64,000 nt of DNA, taken from assembly GCF_031180965.1 (NCBI RefSeq), contig NZ_JAPSLH010000003.1:62001-126000 (forward strand), written 5' to 3'. This document shows, one piece after another, positions 38,460 through 47,438 of this stretch (positions within the stretch are counted from its first letter, which is position 1; each line of letters starts with the position of its first letter). The translations under genes and the position numbers were made by a program. Origin of the DNA: Chelativorans sp. (GTDB lineage Bacteria > Pseudomonadota > Alphaproteobacteria > Rhizobiales > Rhizobiaceae). The notes beneath the pieces were generated by a model that was given only the letters and a program-made list of their open reading frames with translations, had not been told where the DNA came from and did no database searches.

Positions 38460-39776
38460 ATGCTCTTCGTCGAAATCGCGATCCTGCTGATCCTCATCCT
38501 CTTCAACGGTTTCATGGCCATGTCTGAGCTTGCCGTGGTCTCGGCCAGGGCCGCGCGGCTGAAGGCGCGCAGCGACCAGGGTGACCGGGGCGCCACCCGC
38601 GCGCTCGAACTGTCGGCCGATCCAGGCAGGTTTCTCTCCACCGTTCAGATCGGCATCACGCTGGTGGGCGTCCTGTCGGGCGCCTTCTCCGGCGCCACCA
38701 TCGGAGTCCGGCTGTCGGAATGGCTCGCGGCTCTCGGCTTTTCCGAGCGCCTGGCCAATCCACTCGGCGTCGCCATTGTCGTAGCGCTGATAACCTATGT
38801 TTCGCTCGTGATCGGCGAGCTCGTGCCGAAGCAGGTGGCGTTGCGCAACGCCGAAGCGATTGCCGCGCGGATAGCGCCGTTCATGGCCATGCTGGCCAGG
38901 ATCGCCCTGCCGCTCGTCTGGCTGCTCGACATCTCCGGGCGCGCGGTGCTGGCGCTGCTCGGCCGCAGCCCGGATGATGCGAACCGCGTCACCGACGAGG
39001 AGATCCGCACGCTGATCGCCGAGGCTGAGCATACGGGCACGATCGAAACCGAAGAGCGGCACATGATCGCCGGCGTCATGCGGCTTGCCGACCGCAACGC
39101 CCGGGCCATCATGACGCCGCGCGGCGAGGTGGACTGGCTGAACCTTGCCGCCCCGCCCGAAGCGATCGCCAAGAACCTGCGCGAGACGCCGCATACCCGG
39201 CTGCCGGCGGCGGAAGGGTCGGTGGACAGTCTGGTAGGCGTCGTCAACACGCGGGAGATGCTCGCGGCTTACCTCACCCAGGAAACCATCGACCCGCGCG
39301 CTTTCGTCCGGACGGCTCCCATCGTGCACGATTTCGCCGACGCGCTCGACGTGCTCGCGACGCTCCGCCAGGCCGAGGTGCCGATGGCTCTGGTTCACGA
39401 CGAGTATGGCAGTTTCGAGGGTATCATAACGCCCGCCGACATACTGGGCGCCATTGCCGGCGTGTTCCGCGCCGACATCGAGGAGGGCGAGGTTGACGTG
39501 GTCCAGCGCGAGGACGGCTCCTGGCTGCTTCCCGGGCTCATGCCGGCCGACGAGATGGCCGACCGGCTGGGGCTGAAGCTGCCGGAGGAACGCGGCTACA
39601 GCACGCTCGCCGGCTTCCTCCTCTCCTACACACAGGAGCTGCCGACGACCGGCAAGGTCGTCGACGCAATGGGCTGGCGCTTCGAGATCGTCGATATGGA
39701 CGGACGGCGCATCGATCGCGTGCTGGCCACCAAGACCGATCGTTCGATCGGCATCGAGCAACTCGGCTGGGATTGA
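38460..39776 (+). CDS. CNNM/CorC-type membrane protein (hemolysin family)
   Basis: This is a 438-residue protein: an N-terminal CNNM/DUF21 transmembrane domain (FVEIAILLILILFNGFMAMSELAVVSARAARLKAR...), two CBS domains (around NARAIMTPRGEVDWLNL and ALVHDEYGSFEGIITPADIL) and a C-terminal CorC_HlyC domain ending GWRFEIVDMDGRRIDRV. Homologues transport magnesium or cobalt or support their efflux; the hemolysin name is historical. ATG 38460 is at the start of the first membrane segment. It converges with the FMN reductase gene 15 bases away. Confidence 0.9.
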   Translation: MLFVEIAILLILILFNGFMAMSELAVVSARAARLKARSDQGDRGATRALELSADPGRFLSTVQIGITLVGVLSGAFSGATIGVRLSEWLAALGFSERLANPLGVAIVVALITYVSLVIGELVPKQVALRNAEAIAARIAPFMAMLARIALPLVWLLDISGRAVLALLGRSPDDANRVTDEEIRTLIAEAEHTGTIETEERHMIAGVMRLADRNARAIMTPRGEVDWLNLAAPPEAIAKNLRETPHTRLPAAEGSVDSLVGVVNTREMLAAYLTQETIDPRAFVRTAPIVHDFADALDVLATLRQAEVPMALVHDEYGSFEGIITPADILGAIAGVFRADIEEGEVDVVQREDGSWLLPGLMPADEMADRLGLKLPEERGYSTLAGFLLSYTQELPTTGKVVDAMGWRFEIVDMDGRRIDRVLATKTDRSIGIEQLGWD

Positions 39777-39790
39777 CCGGCGGCCGCGTG

Positions 39791-40390
39791 TCAGGCGCCG
39801 CTTGCTTCCGCGGCGGTCGCATCGCGCGCCGCTTTCAGCGCCTTTGCCCACCAGGTGAATTGGTCGAGCATCGCGGCCGCGCCGGTGTTGAGGTGCTCCA
39901 GCTGCGAAAGTGTTTTCTCGCCGTTCGTCACCGCTAGGTAGTCCGGAAGCTGGATGTGAACGGCGGCGCGGATGGGCGCCATCTGCACCTCGATAGCATG
40001 CAGCCGCAGCTGCTCTACGGAACGCACGCCGCCGGTGCCGCCGTAGCCGACGAATGCGACCGGCTTGTTGTTCCATTCCCTGTAGGCGTAATCGAGCGCG
40101 TTCTTCAGCACGGCTGTGGGACCGTGGTTGTATTCGGCAGCAGTGATGATGTAGCCGTCCAGAGAGGCGATCTTCTTTTGCCAGGCCAGTGCGACCTCGT
40201 TCGAGCTGGGGCCGTATGCCGGCGAGGTGGCTTCGTTGAAAAAGGGCATGGGATAGTCGCGCAGGTCGAGCCGCTCGACTTCGAACTCGCTGCGCTGGCT
40301 TGCGAGCTCGATGATCCACTCCGCGGGATAATCCGCGAAGCGACCCTCCCGGGTTGAGCCGATGATGATGCCGATTTTCAGCTTTGCCAT
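39791..40390 (-). CDS. NADPH-dependent FMN reductase family protein
   Basis: This is a 199-residue flavodoxin-like reductase: KIGIIIGSTREGRFADYPAEWI (phosphate loop), DLRDYPMPFFNEATSPAYG, ITAAEYNHGPTAVLKNALDYAYREWNNKPVAFVGYGGTGGVR. The family reduces FMN, quinones or azo dyes with NAD(P)H. It diverges from an HxlR regulator across a 78-base gap that holds a perfect palindrome, so it is the probable target of that regulator. Confidence 0.9.
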   Translation of the reverse strand: MAKLKIGIIIGSTREGRFADYPAEWIIELASQRSEFEVERLDLRDYPMPFFNEATSPAYGPSSNEVALAWQKKIASLDGYIITAAEYNHGPTAVLKNALDYAYREWNNKPVAFVGYGGTGGVRSVEQLRLHAIEVQMAPIRAAVHIQLPDYLAVTNGEKTLSQLEHLNTGAAAMLDQFTWWAKALKAARDATAAEASGA

Positions 40391-40406
40391 TGATCAGTCC
40401 TCGTCT

Positions 40407-40423
40407 GGTATCGAATCGATACC
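40407..40423. promoter_or_regulatory. Perfect palindrome between FMN reductase and HxlR genes
   Basis: Arms GGTATCGA and TCGATACC flank a single A. A TATATT -10-like hexamer for the HxlR gene lies at 40429-40434, so the palindrome would cover the -35 region of that promoter. The position and symmetry fit an HxlR dimer site controlling both divergent genes. Confidence 0.65.
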
Positions 40424-40468
40424 TACGCTATATTGGAAACTGGAAAGCGCAGGCAAGGAGGCACTTTT

Positions 40469-40879
40469 TTGAAACCTGGTCACCTGGGGTCGACCGTCTC
40501 AGCGGTGGAAGCCCCGCCCCGTTTCGGGCCGCAGAACGATGCCTGCCGCCCGATCCACGAGCTCCTGAGCCTCGTCGGCGACAAATGGACGATGCAGGTG
40601 GTGAAGCACCTCGGCAACGGCACGATGCGGTTCAACGAGCTCCGGCGCGCGATCGAGGGAATCTCGCAGAAGATGCTGACCACGACCCTGCGCAATCTGG
40701 AGCGGGACGGTTTCGTGACGCGCACGATCTACCCGACCATTCCGCCACGCGTCGATTACCGCCTTACTGATCTTGGGTACGAGCTGCTGGGGCCAATCAA
40801 GGCGCTTGCCGAATGGGTGAGCGAGAACCGCCACCGCATCGACGAGGCGCGGGCGCGGTTCGACGGCCAGCAGGTCTGA
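40469..40879 (+). CDS. HxlR-family transcriptional regulator
   Basis: This is a 136-residue winged-helix protein with the HxlR core CRPIHELLSLVGDKWTMQVVKHLGNGTMRFNELRRAIEGISQKMLTTTLRNLERDGFVTRTIYPTIPPRVDYRLTDLGYEL. TTG 40469 sits seven bases after AAGGAGG and is preferred over ATG 40433, which has none. HxlR proteins often sense reactive electrophiles or redox stress and control a divergent reductase, consistent with the FMN reductase here. Its stop is three bases from a convergent thioesterase. Confidence 0.9.
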   Translation: MKPGHLGSTVSAVEAPPRFGPQNDACRPIHELLSLVGDKWTMQVVKHLGNGTMRFNELRRAIEGISQKMLTTTLRNLERDGFVTRTIYPTIPPRVDYRLTDLGYELLGPIKALAEWVSENRHRIDEARARFDGQQV

Positions 40880-40881
40880 AC

Positions 40882-41277
40882 TTACTGTTCCGGTGGGACA
40901 GGCGTCGGCCGGCCGGTGCCATCGAGGGCCACCATGACGAAGTCAGCGCTGGTCACCATTTCCATCACATCGGAAGACAGGTAGCGCTGCGCCCAGGCTT
41001 CCACCTTCAGGACCATGGAGGTGCGTCCCACGCTTGCCACCCGCGTATAGACGCAGAGCGTGTCGCCGATCTTGACCGGCTTCTCGAAGGCCATTTCCTT
41101 CACGGCTGCGGTCACCACCCGGCCGCGCGCCCGCTCGGCGGCGCGGATGCCGCTAGCAAGATCCATCTGCGCCATAACCCAGCCGCCGAAGATGTCGCCG
41201 GCCGCATTGGCGTCCCCCGGCATGGCCTGGGTACGGAGGGTGAGATCGCCTTGCGGCGCAGTCGGAGAGTTCGGCAT
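40882..41277 (-). CDS. Acyl-CoA thioesterase, hotdog fold (YciA type)
   Basis: This is a 131-residue single-hotdog thioesterase: LRTQAMPGDANAAGDIFGGWVMAQMDLASGIRA supplies the catalytic D in GDIFGGW, and VVTAAVKEMAFEKPVKIGDTLCVYTRVASVGRTSM the second strand-rich half. YciA-like proteins hydrolyse a broad range of acyl-CoA. The gene is last on the minus strand before sqdC, separated by 101 bases, so it need not be part of the sqd operon. Confidence 0.9.
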   Translation of the reverse strand: MPNSPTAPQGDLTLRTQAMPGDANAAGDIFGGWVMAQMDLASGIRAAERARGRVVTAAVKEMAFEKPVKIGDTLCVYTRVASVGRTSMVLKVEAWAQRYLSSDVMEMVTSADFVMVALDGTGRPTPVPPEQ

Positions 41278-41378
41278 TCGGGCACCTCAAAATGCATGAT
41301 CTTCAGGAGTTTGCGCAGGCAGGCGGACTCGGATTGTCACGAAGCTGAATCGTTGTGTGAAGCACCTGAATCGGTTTC

Positions 41379-42308
41379 TCAAGTGTTGGAGCTCGCAGCG
41401 CCGCCCAACCGCTGTGTGGATCTGAGGAGCTCCACGACCGTTTTCTCCAGCAACGGCCTGCCGCCTGGGGACCAGCCTAATGCCCTCAGCCGATCGGTCC
41501 GCATGGCATTGACCAAACGCTCATCCGCCGCCGGCGGAAGGGCGTGGGGAGAGCCGCTCTCGCGCTTGACGATGGACAGGATGTTGCTGCGGTCGACAAG
41601 CAGGTCCGAGACGTTGAGGACAGGATCGACCGGCTCGGCCCGTTCCAGCACCAGCCGCACCGCCGCCGCCACGTCCTCTCCATGCACCTCGCTCGCGACA
41701 CGCGGCTCGATGATTTTTCCGGCGAGATAATCGGCGAAAAGGCCCGTCCATTTGTGCGCCCGCCCCTGCCCCGCCGGTCCATAGACGCCGGTGACGCGCA
41801 GGCTGGTGCCGTGGAAGCGAGCCGCGCCGAGGCGGCGAAGGGCGCGCTCGGCCGCAAGCTTCACCTCCCCGTAAAGCGTATCGGGGGATGGCTCGTCCTT
41901 CTCGTCGAGCCATGCCCCCGGGGGACGCGTCCCGTAGACCGCGCGGCTCGACAGGAAGACGAGCCGCCGCACCCCACCGCGCCTTGCCGCCTCGAAGAGA
42001 GCGACGCTACCGGCAAGGTTGCGCCACCTGAAGCTTTCGGGATCATCCCCCTCCCCGCCCCGGTATTTTCCCGGCACGTGATCGAAGGCCGCGTGTACGA
42101 AGAAATCGGCCCTTTCGAAGATGGCGGGCGAAACATCCTCCGCATCGAGCGCGAGGGGAACGAAGCGCACGGAGCCGGAGAAAAACCCTTCCGGCGGCGT
42201 GCTGCGTGCCATCACCGTGACTTCATGGCCGGCCGCCAGGAGATCCTCGACGATGAAACGTCCCACAAAGCCCGTTCCGCCGGACACGAAGCTGCGCCGC
42301 GCGCTCAT
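41379..42308 (-). CDS. sqdC: NAD-dependent epimerase/reductase-like protein of sulfolipid operon
   Basis: This is a 309-residue extended short-chain dehydrogenase: the dinucleotide motif FVSGGTGFVGRFIVEDLLAAG, the catalytic pattern LSSRAVYG...LYGEVKLAAERAL and a C-terminal substrate part. ATG 42308 overlaps the upstream glycosyltransferase stop in an ATGA. In Sinorhizobium and Rhodobacter the operon sqdB-sqdD-sqdC makes sulfoquinovosyl diacylglycerol, with SqdC a reductase-like protein of unclear role; the gene order here is the same. Assignment rests mainly on context. Confidence 0.8.
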   Translation of the reverse strand: MSARRSFVSGGTGFVGRFIVEDLLAAGHEVTVMARSTPPEGFFSGSVRFVPLALDAEDVSPAIFERADFFVHAAFDHVPGKYRGGEGDDPESFRWRNLAGSVALFEAARRGGVRRLVFLSSRAVYGTRPPGAWLDEKDEPSPDTLYGEVKLAAERALRRLGAARFHGTSLRVTGVYGPAGQGRAHKWTGLFADYLAGKIIEPRVASEVHGEDVAAAVRLVLERAEPVDPVLNVSDLLVDRSNILSIVKRESGSPHALPPAADERLVNAMRTDRLRALGWSPGGRPLLEKTVVELLRSTQRLGGAASSNT

Positions 42309-43123
42309 TTGCCTGGCGGGTTCTGCAAGCTGTTCGGATCGGGAATGGCTTTGCCGGTATGATAGGCGTGCCAGAGATCGATCAGCGGCTTCAGCCTCTC
42401 CGCTTTGGGATGATCTTCCTCCCAGGGTTTTTCGTACTGGTAGTGCAGCACGGAAATCGACGTCCAATCCCACAGTTCCGGCAGGTTGAACCAGACATAT
42501 TGCAGCATGTTGAAGAAGACCGGCAGGCCGTGCCAGTCCGGGAAGAAGCTCTGCAGGAAAGTCTGGTCCGTGCGGCGCCAGAAGGCATCCGGCCTGTCGA
42601 GGGCCGCGAGCATGCGCCGGAATGTGTCCTCCGACGGCCGGGCGACGAAGACGCCGGAATTCATGCGGTGAAAATCGGCTAGGCTTTCATAGACATTGGG
42701 CGCGGCGGAAAATTCCGGATAGGCGAAGAGCCGGTCGATATTGCGCAGCACGATGGCATCGGCGTCGATGAAGACGACGCGCTCGTACTGCGTGAGCTGC
42801 CACAGGCGCAGCTTGGCGAAATTGTCGAGCGGCGTGTGGAAAGTGGGCTTGTTGCCCTTGGTGAAGGGCGCGTCCGCATGCAGCTTCGCCCGCTGGTGCC
42901 GCTCGTTGAAGGCGGCGGAGGTGGGCAGGAGTTCGGCTTTCGCAAGCTTTGCCCCGAGTTGCTCCAGCGGCGCCAACGCGGATGCATCCACGCCGCCCGT
43001 GTGCATGACGAGGATATCGGCCGGCGTGCCCGTGAGCTTGAGCGAGCGCACCAGCGCCAGCGCGCCCATGGCGTAGTCGGCATTGGTGACGAGGGTCACG
43101 TAGGCGTTGCGCGTCCGGGTCAT
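42305..43123 (-). CDS. sqdD: Glycogenin-like GT8 glycosyltransferase (SqdD)
   Basis: This is a 272-residue GT8 enzyme. AYVTLVTNADYAMGALALVRSLKLTGTPADILVM starts the GT-A fold, VVFIDADAIVLRNIDRLF holds the DxD metal site, and MNSGVFVARPSE the acceptor-side motif. SqdD is the glycogenin-like transferase proposed to place sulfoquinovose on diacylglycerol. It lies between sqdB and the sqdC-like gene (37 bases after sqdB, ATGA overlap with sqdC), which supports the assignment. Confidence 0.88.
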   Translation of the reverse strand: MTRTRNAYVTLVTNADYAMGALALVRSLKLTGTPADILVMHTGGVDASALAPLEQLGAKLAKAELLPTSAAFNERHQRAKLHADAPFTKGNKPTFHTPLDNFAKLRLWQLTQYERVVFIDADAIVLRNIDRLFAYPEFSAAPNVYESLADFHRMNSGVFVARPSEDTFRRMLAALDRPDAFWRRTDQTFLQSFFPDWHGLPVFFNMLQYVWFNLPELWDWTSISVLHYQYEKPWEEDHPKAERLKPLIDLWHAYHTGKAIPDPNSLQNPPGK

Positions 43124-43160
43124 CGCGAAACCAGCAACGCCAAGTTCTACGCTGCCTTCC

Positions 43161-44381
43161 TCACCCCACGCTCTTCAGCCGCTTGCCTTCCGGATCGCGC
43201 TCGATTGTGGGGGCGATGTCCTTGGTCCATGCGGAAACCGACGGAATGCGGCTGCGGTCGACCCGGTAGGCGAATTTCTTCGCTACATCGACCACTTCGG
43301 CCAAAAGACCCTCTTCGAGCGTGGTGGGGTTGAGGCCGAGCTGCAGGAACTGCTCATTCCTGACGACCAGCTCGTTCTCCGGCGCTTCCTTGCGCGGGTT
43401 GGGCAGATAGGCGACCTTCGCGCCGGTCATGCGCGCGACGAGCTCGGCCAGATCGCGCACGCGGTGGGTCTCCGTCATCTGATTGAAGATTTTTACGCGC
43501 TCGCCCCGCTTGGGCGCGCTCTTCAGCGCCAGCTCGATGCAGCGGACGGAGTCCTGGATATGGATGAAGGCGCGCGTCTGCCCGCCCGTGCCGTGGACGG
43601 TGAGCGGATAGCCGATCGCCGCCTGGATGAGGAAGCGGTTGAGGACCGTGCCGTAGTCGCCGTCATAGTCGAAGCGGTTGACGAGCTGCGGATGGAGTTT
43701 CGTTTCCGGCGTATGCGTGCCCCAGACGATGCCCTGGTGCAGGTCGGTGATGCGAAGCCCGTCGTTCTTGGCATAGAACTGGAAGAGCAGCTGATCCAGG
43801 CATTTTGTCATGTGGTAGATGGAGCCTGGATTGGCCGGATACAGGATCTCCTGGCTCACCGTCTCGCCCGCGAGCGTTTCGACGCCGACGGGCAGATAGC
43901 CCTCGGGAATGGCCGCGCCCACATTGGAATAGCCGTAGACGCCCATCGTGCCGAGATGCACCAGATGCGCGTCAAGCTCGATCTCGACCAGCGCATTCAA
44001 GAGGTTGTGCGTGGCGTTGACGTTGTTGTTGACGGTGTAGTTCTTGTGCCGGTCGCTCTTCATGGAATAGGGCGCGGCGCGCTGTTCGGCGAAATGGATG
44101 ACGGCGTCGGGCCTGTGCTCCGACAGCCACCGCTTCAGGATCTCGTAGTCGCGGGCAAGATCGATCAGGTGAAAATGGATGCGCCGGCCGGTCCCCTGGT
44201 GCCAGATGCGCGTGCGCTCCTGGATGGAATCCATTGGCGTCAGCGACTGGACGCCCAGCTCCGTGTCGATCCAGCGGCGCGAGAGATTGTCGAGGATGTG
44301 GATCTCGTGACCGCGCGCGGAAAGGTGGAGGGAGGTGGGCCAGCCGACAAAACCGTCGCCGCCGAGAACAGCAATCTTCAT
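43161..44381 (-). CDS. sqdB: UDP-sulfoquinovose synthase
   Basis: SqdB converts UDP-glucose and sulfite to UDP-sulfoquinovose, the committed step of sulfolipid synthesis. The 406-residue extended SDR has MKIAVLGGDGFVGWPTSLHLSARGHEIHILDNLSRRWIDTELG, the family-specific FAEQRAAPYSM segment, LVHLGTMGVYGYSN with active-site Thr, and the Y-x-x-x-K equivalent SIYHMTKCLDQLL. Length and sequence agree closely with SqdB/SQD1. It heads the minus-strand sqdB-sqdD-sqdC operon. Confidence 0.96.
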   Translation of the reverse strand: MKIAVLGGDGFVGWPTSLHLSARGHEIHILDNLSRRWIDTELGVQSLTPMDSIQERTRIWHQGTGRRIHFHLIDLARDYEILKRWLSEHRPDAVIHFAEQRAAPYSMKSDRHKNYTVNNNVNATHNLLNALVEIELDAHLVHLGTMGVYGYSNVGAAIPEGYLPVGVETLAGETVSQEILYPANPGSIYHMTKCLDQLLFQFYAKNDGLRITDLHQGIVWGTHTPETKLHPQLVNRFDYDGDYGTVLNRFLIQAAIGYPLTVHGTGGQTRAFIHIQDSVRCIELALKSAPKRGERVKIFNQMTETHRVRDLAELVARMTGAKVAYLPNPRKEAPENELVVRNEQFLQLGLNPTTLEEGLLAEVVDVAKKFAYRVDRSRIPSVSAWTKDIAPTIERDPEGKRLKSVG

Positions 44382-44721
44382 GGAATCGATCCCTTCTGCG
44401 AGTGGCGAGAGGCTTATCCCTCATTTGTGACGACAATTCTATGCCGGGGGGACGTGGAAATGAAAGCGGGAGGTCCTTTGTTCACGGATAGACCGCAGAT
44501 TAAAAACGGCCGACAGCATATTTGATCCGGCAGAGTGACACAGGGATGCTCTTTTTTCGCTTGACGGGGTCCCGGCGCGAATCGAAACTCATCCGACCGC
44601 CACAATCATGCATCATCCTGTGCTGGATGAGATCCCGTGAGCGGGACGAGGCGCGCATCGCAAGGACCGGCAAGGGCCGGCGGAAGGGGCGAAGCCGCGC
44701 CAGACAGGGAAGGAGACGGAA
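44382..44721. other. Intergenic region between divergent sqdB and small gene
   Basis: This 340-base gap separates the divergent sqdB and the 71-residue gene, so it must hold promoters for both. A pyrimidine/T-rich stretch lies near 44547-44553 and small inverted repeats occur around CATCC...GGATG (44610-44627). I see no convincing gene, terminator or operator. Confidence 0.6.
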
Positions 44722-44937
44722 ATGCTTCCGTCCGGAACGATCGATCAGGGCGTCTACGACGCCAAGGAAATTGCCGTGATCAGCGATGCTGTGGAGGCCG
44801 TTTGCTCCGAGCTTGGCATCGACCGCGCGGACCTGGTGAGCCGCGAGCGCGTGGCAAGCCACGTGATGCGCTCCTGGTCTCTCGGCCGCCGCACGCCCCT
44901 CGGCCTGGTGCAGGCAGGCCTCGACGGCGCGGCCTGA
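44722..44937 (+). CDS. Small conserved hypothetical protein
   Basis: This is a 71-residue protein from ATG 44722, five bases after AAGGAGACGGA. It contains VYDAKEIAVISDAVEAVCSELGIDRADLVSRERVASHVMRSWSLGRRTPLGLVQAGLDGAA, largely helical. Short proteins of this kind are frequent in rhizobia, without known function. It is followed by another small gene on the same strand, 124 bases downstream. Confidence 0.68.
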   Translation: MLPSGTIDQGVYDAKEIAVISDAVEAVCSELGIDRADLVSRERVASHVMRSWSLGRRTPLGLVQAGLDGAA

Positions 44938-45061
44938 GCCGCAACAAGGCAGATTGCCCCGCAACGCCGCCCAGCGGCGACCGCTCCGGCACGCACCCGG
45001 TGCGGGAACCCTCGCCCGCGTCCGGCGGTTCCTGACGGGGATGCAACGGATCGAGGCAGCC

Positions 45062-45286
45062 ATGGCAGTCGTCGAGAAAACCCGCTTCCCGGATTCGGAG
45101 GTGGTGAGCGCCATCCGCTATTTTGCGCCGCGCCGGGAGCTCGAGGTGCGCTTCACGAGCGGCCGCACTTATCTTTACCACGAGGTGCCCCAGGACGAGT
45201 TCGACGGCTTCAAATGGGCCGAATCCGCCGGGGGATATTTCAACGAACACATCCGCGACCGGTATCGCCACACCAAACTGAAGTGA
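45062..45286 (+). CDS. KTSC-domain small protein
   Basis: This is a 74-residue protein whose core, FPDSEVVSAIRYFAPRRELEVRFTSGRTYLYHEVPQDEFDGFKWAESAGGYFNEHIRDRY, matches the KTSC family, a short all-beta fold often fused to or near DNA-associated proteins (lysyl-tRNA-synthetase-like KTSC naming). ATG 45062 follows GAGG at five bases; an in-frame ATG at 45041 is also possible. Function is not established. Confidence 0.82.
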   Translation: MAVVEKTRFPDSEVVSAIRYFAPRRELEVRFTSGRTYLYHEVPQDEFDGFKWAESAGGYFNEHIRDRYRHTKLK

Positions 45287-45425
45287 CGGCTGCCCCCAGC
45301 GGGTCCATCGGGCTGGGTGAGCGGCAATTCCCGCCACCGGCGGCCGCTCCTTCCCCGGAATGGACGGGCGCGCCGCGGCATGGCAGATTCAAACCATCCC
45401 GGCAGCGACAGGAAGACCGCGCAAG

Positions 45426-45731
45426 ATGAGCGAGATAGGCCTCAAACCGCGCACAAGGACGAAGCCGAAGGTCGAGCGGCCGAAGCTCTACAAGGTCATG
45501 CTCCTCAACGACGATTTCACGCCGCGCGAATTCGTCGTGATGGTACTGAAGGCGGAGTTCGGCGTGAACCAGGACCAGGCCTATCGCATCATGATGACGG
45601 CGCACCGTCGCGGCGTGTGCGTGGTTGCCATCTACCCGAAGGACGTGGCGGAGACGAAGGCAGTACGGGCGACCGACGCCGGTCGGAAAATGGGCTTTCC
45701 GCTGATGTTCACCACCGAGCCGGAGGAGTGA
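45426..45731 (+). CDS. clpS: ATP-dependent Clp protease adaptor ClpS
   Basis: ClpS delivers N-degron substrates to ClpAP. The 101-residue protein shows YKVMLLNDDFTPREFVVMVLKAEFGVNQDQAYRIMMTAHRRGVCVVAIYPKDVAETKA, with the D-D-F-T and the hydrophobic N-end pocket residues. ATG 45426 is used; the open frame extends upstream without a ribosome site. clpA is often next to it but is not visible here; a dispersed repeat follows. Confidence 0.95.
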   Translation: MSEIGLKPRTRTKPKVERPKLYKVMLLNDDFTPREFVVMVLKAEFGVNQDQAYRIMMTAHRRGVCVVAIYPKDVAETKAVRATDAGRKMGFPLMFTTEPEE

Positions 45732-45761
45732 CCGGCCGGGACTTGGGCCCACCCTGCCCTG

Positions 45762-46245
45762 TAAGGGCGCGTTTCATCGCTGCCACGCCCGGCGTTTGCC
45801 GTCTGGCCTTTTCAAAGAACCTTCCCCTTGTCGGGGGAAGTGGGAAGCGGGGCGCGTGATCCGTGCCTCTCTGTTAGTTTACGTGGCGCGTTCCACGCGC
45901 CCCGCCGGCCGCTGTCCCGTCATTGGCCGGTCACTCGGGTTTTTCTCCTGCCCGGCTGCACCCAATGAAGGGGTGGTCTTAGCCGGGCCGAAGGAAAAGC
46001 CCTAGCGGCTTCTCCGCGGTTCCGCGATGCCGGCTCTCACCCAGCATCCGTTTTTCCGAAGTGCTGTCTGTCACCCAGCACCCCGGCACCGCCGGCCTGT
46101 CGCGGGCCCTCAGCATGCCTCCAGGTACCGATCCCTGGAGGGGGAGGTTGCCGCCGCTCTCCCGAACACCCGGTGCGCATCCGGTTCCCGCAAGAGCGAT
46201 GGGACGGATTGTAAGAAGGGCTGCCGGGGGTGGGGATAAAAATCT
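45762..46245. repeat. ~0.5 kb dispersed repeat, copy 2 (inverted relative to 12204-12748)
   Basis: This block, from GTAAGGGCGCGTTTC to TGGGGATAAAAAT, is the reverse complement of the region near 12.2-12.7 kb. It starts 30 bases after clpS and fills most of the 806-base gap between clpS and the next gene. The remaining 46246-46537 contains the promoter region of the hydrolase with a TAACC/GGTTA operator-like site, and no other gene. Confidence 0.85.
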
Positions 46246-46463
46246 CAGGCGAAAAAATGCGAAAATCGCACAGGCACTTGTTTTTGCTGCAGATTATTTT
46301 TGCGCATCCGGGCGGAGAGGCCGATTCGATCCACACCATTCGGGCTGGTTGCTGACGCGTTACCCCTGGCGCGTTGTCGCGTTCCGGTCCGGCAATCCCC
46401 AAACGCCGCGACCGGCAGAAGCGCCAGACGGCGGTCGCCCCGGGTGCGGGATTGCGCAACAAA

Positions 46464-46490
46464 TAACCGGTAAAAGAGTTATACAGGTTA
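46464..46490. promoter_or_regulatory. TAACC-N17-GGTTA site upstream of alpha/beta hydrolase gene
   Basis: Inverted half sites TAACC (46464-46468) and GGTTA (46486-46490) lie about 48-74 bases before the hydrolase ATG. A near-identical pair (N18) precedes the CGNR-regulator gene at 48068-48095, so the two genes probably share a regulator, plausibly the CGNR protein itself. Confidence 0.55.
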
Positions 46491-46537
46491 TTCTTGACCG
46501 TAGCATCCTCGGACGCGAACCCAGCGGAGATTTCAAA

Positions 46538-47434
46538 ATGCTGACCGTTCAGAAGACCAGGCACAATCGCAAGACCGTCGGCGGCGTCGATATCGCCTAT
46601 CGCGAGTCGGGCTCGCGCGAGAAACCGGCGCTCGTGCTCCTGCACGGTTTTCCGAGCTCATCCCATATGTTCAGGAACGTCATCCCGCTGCTCTCCGATG
46701 CCGCTCATATGGTGGCGCCGGACATGCCGGCGTTCGGCTTTTCCGCCGTGCCCTCCGCGAAGGAATACGAATACACCTTCGAGAACATCTCGCGCACGAC
46801 CGAGGGATTGCTTGACGAATTGGGGGTCGGGCGGTGCTACCTCTATGTGCAGGATTGGGGCGTGGCGGTCGGCTATCATCTTGCGACCCGCTCTCCGGAC
46901 AGGATCCTTGGCCTGATCGTGCAGAACGGAAGCGCCCATGAGGAAGGTCTGGGCTCCGGATGGGACAGCGCGAAGGCCTATTGGGCGGAGCCTTCGGCGG
47001 AGAACAGGGCCAAGCTGCCCGACTGGCTGAATTTCGAGGGAACGCGCCACGAATATGTCGGCGGACTGCCCGACAGGCTGACGCCGCTTGTCCCGCCGGA
47101 ATGCTGGCACCTGGACTGGGGACGGTCCTCGCGGCCGAATGTGACCGACATCCATTTCGAACTTTTCCGCGACTTCAGGAACCATGTGGCGCGCTTTCCC
47201 GAGATAAGGGCGTACCATCGCCGATATCAGCCGCCCTGCCTCATCCTCTGGGGCCGGCACGACCCTTACTTCGAGCTGCAGGAAGTGATGGCCTATAATC
47301 GGGTGCTGGAAACCGTGGAGACGCATGTCTTCGACGGCGGACATTTCCTGCTGGAGACGCATGCGCCGGAATGTGCCGCGCTGATGAGGGAGTTCATCGC
47401 CGACAGGGAAACGCGCCGGCGCGAGGCCCCGTGA
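46538..47434 (+). CDS. Alpha/beta hydrolase, haloalkane dehalogenase / epoxide hydrolase-like
   Basis: This is a 298-residue alpha/beta hydrolase. The oxyanion HGFPSSSHMFRNVIP motif, the nucleophile D106 in VQDWGVAVGYHLATRSPDR, an acidic residue in LILWGRHDPYFEL and the catalytic H in FDGGHFLLETHAPE are all seen. The Asp nucleophile in a Q-D-W-G context points to haloalkane dehalogenase or epoxide hydrolase relatives; the substrate cannot be named. ATG 46538 follows AGCGGAGA. It meets the CGNR-regulator gene tail to tail and shares a putative operator with it. Confidence 0.88.
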   Translation: MLTVQKTRHNRKTVGGVDIAYRESGSREKPALVLLHGFPSSSHMFRNVIPLLSDAAHMVAPDMPAFGFSAVPSAKEYEYTFENISRTTEGLLDELGVGRCYLYVQDWGVAVGYHLATRSPDRILGLIVQNGSAHEEGLGSGWDSAKAYWAEPSAENRAKLPDWLNFEGTRHEYVGGLPDRLTPLVPPECWHLDWGRSSRPNVTDIHFELFRDFRNHVARFPEIRAYHRRYQPPCLILWGRHDPYFELQEVMAYNRVLETVETHVFDGGHFLLETHAPECAALMREFIADRETRRREAP

Positions 47435-47438
47435 GGTC

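Noticed and set aside
44382-44721. Pho box upstream of sqdB
   Set aside because: I looked for two CTGTCAT-like half sites 11 bases apart and found none convincing.
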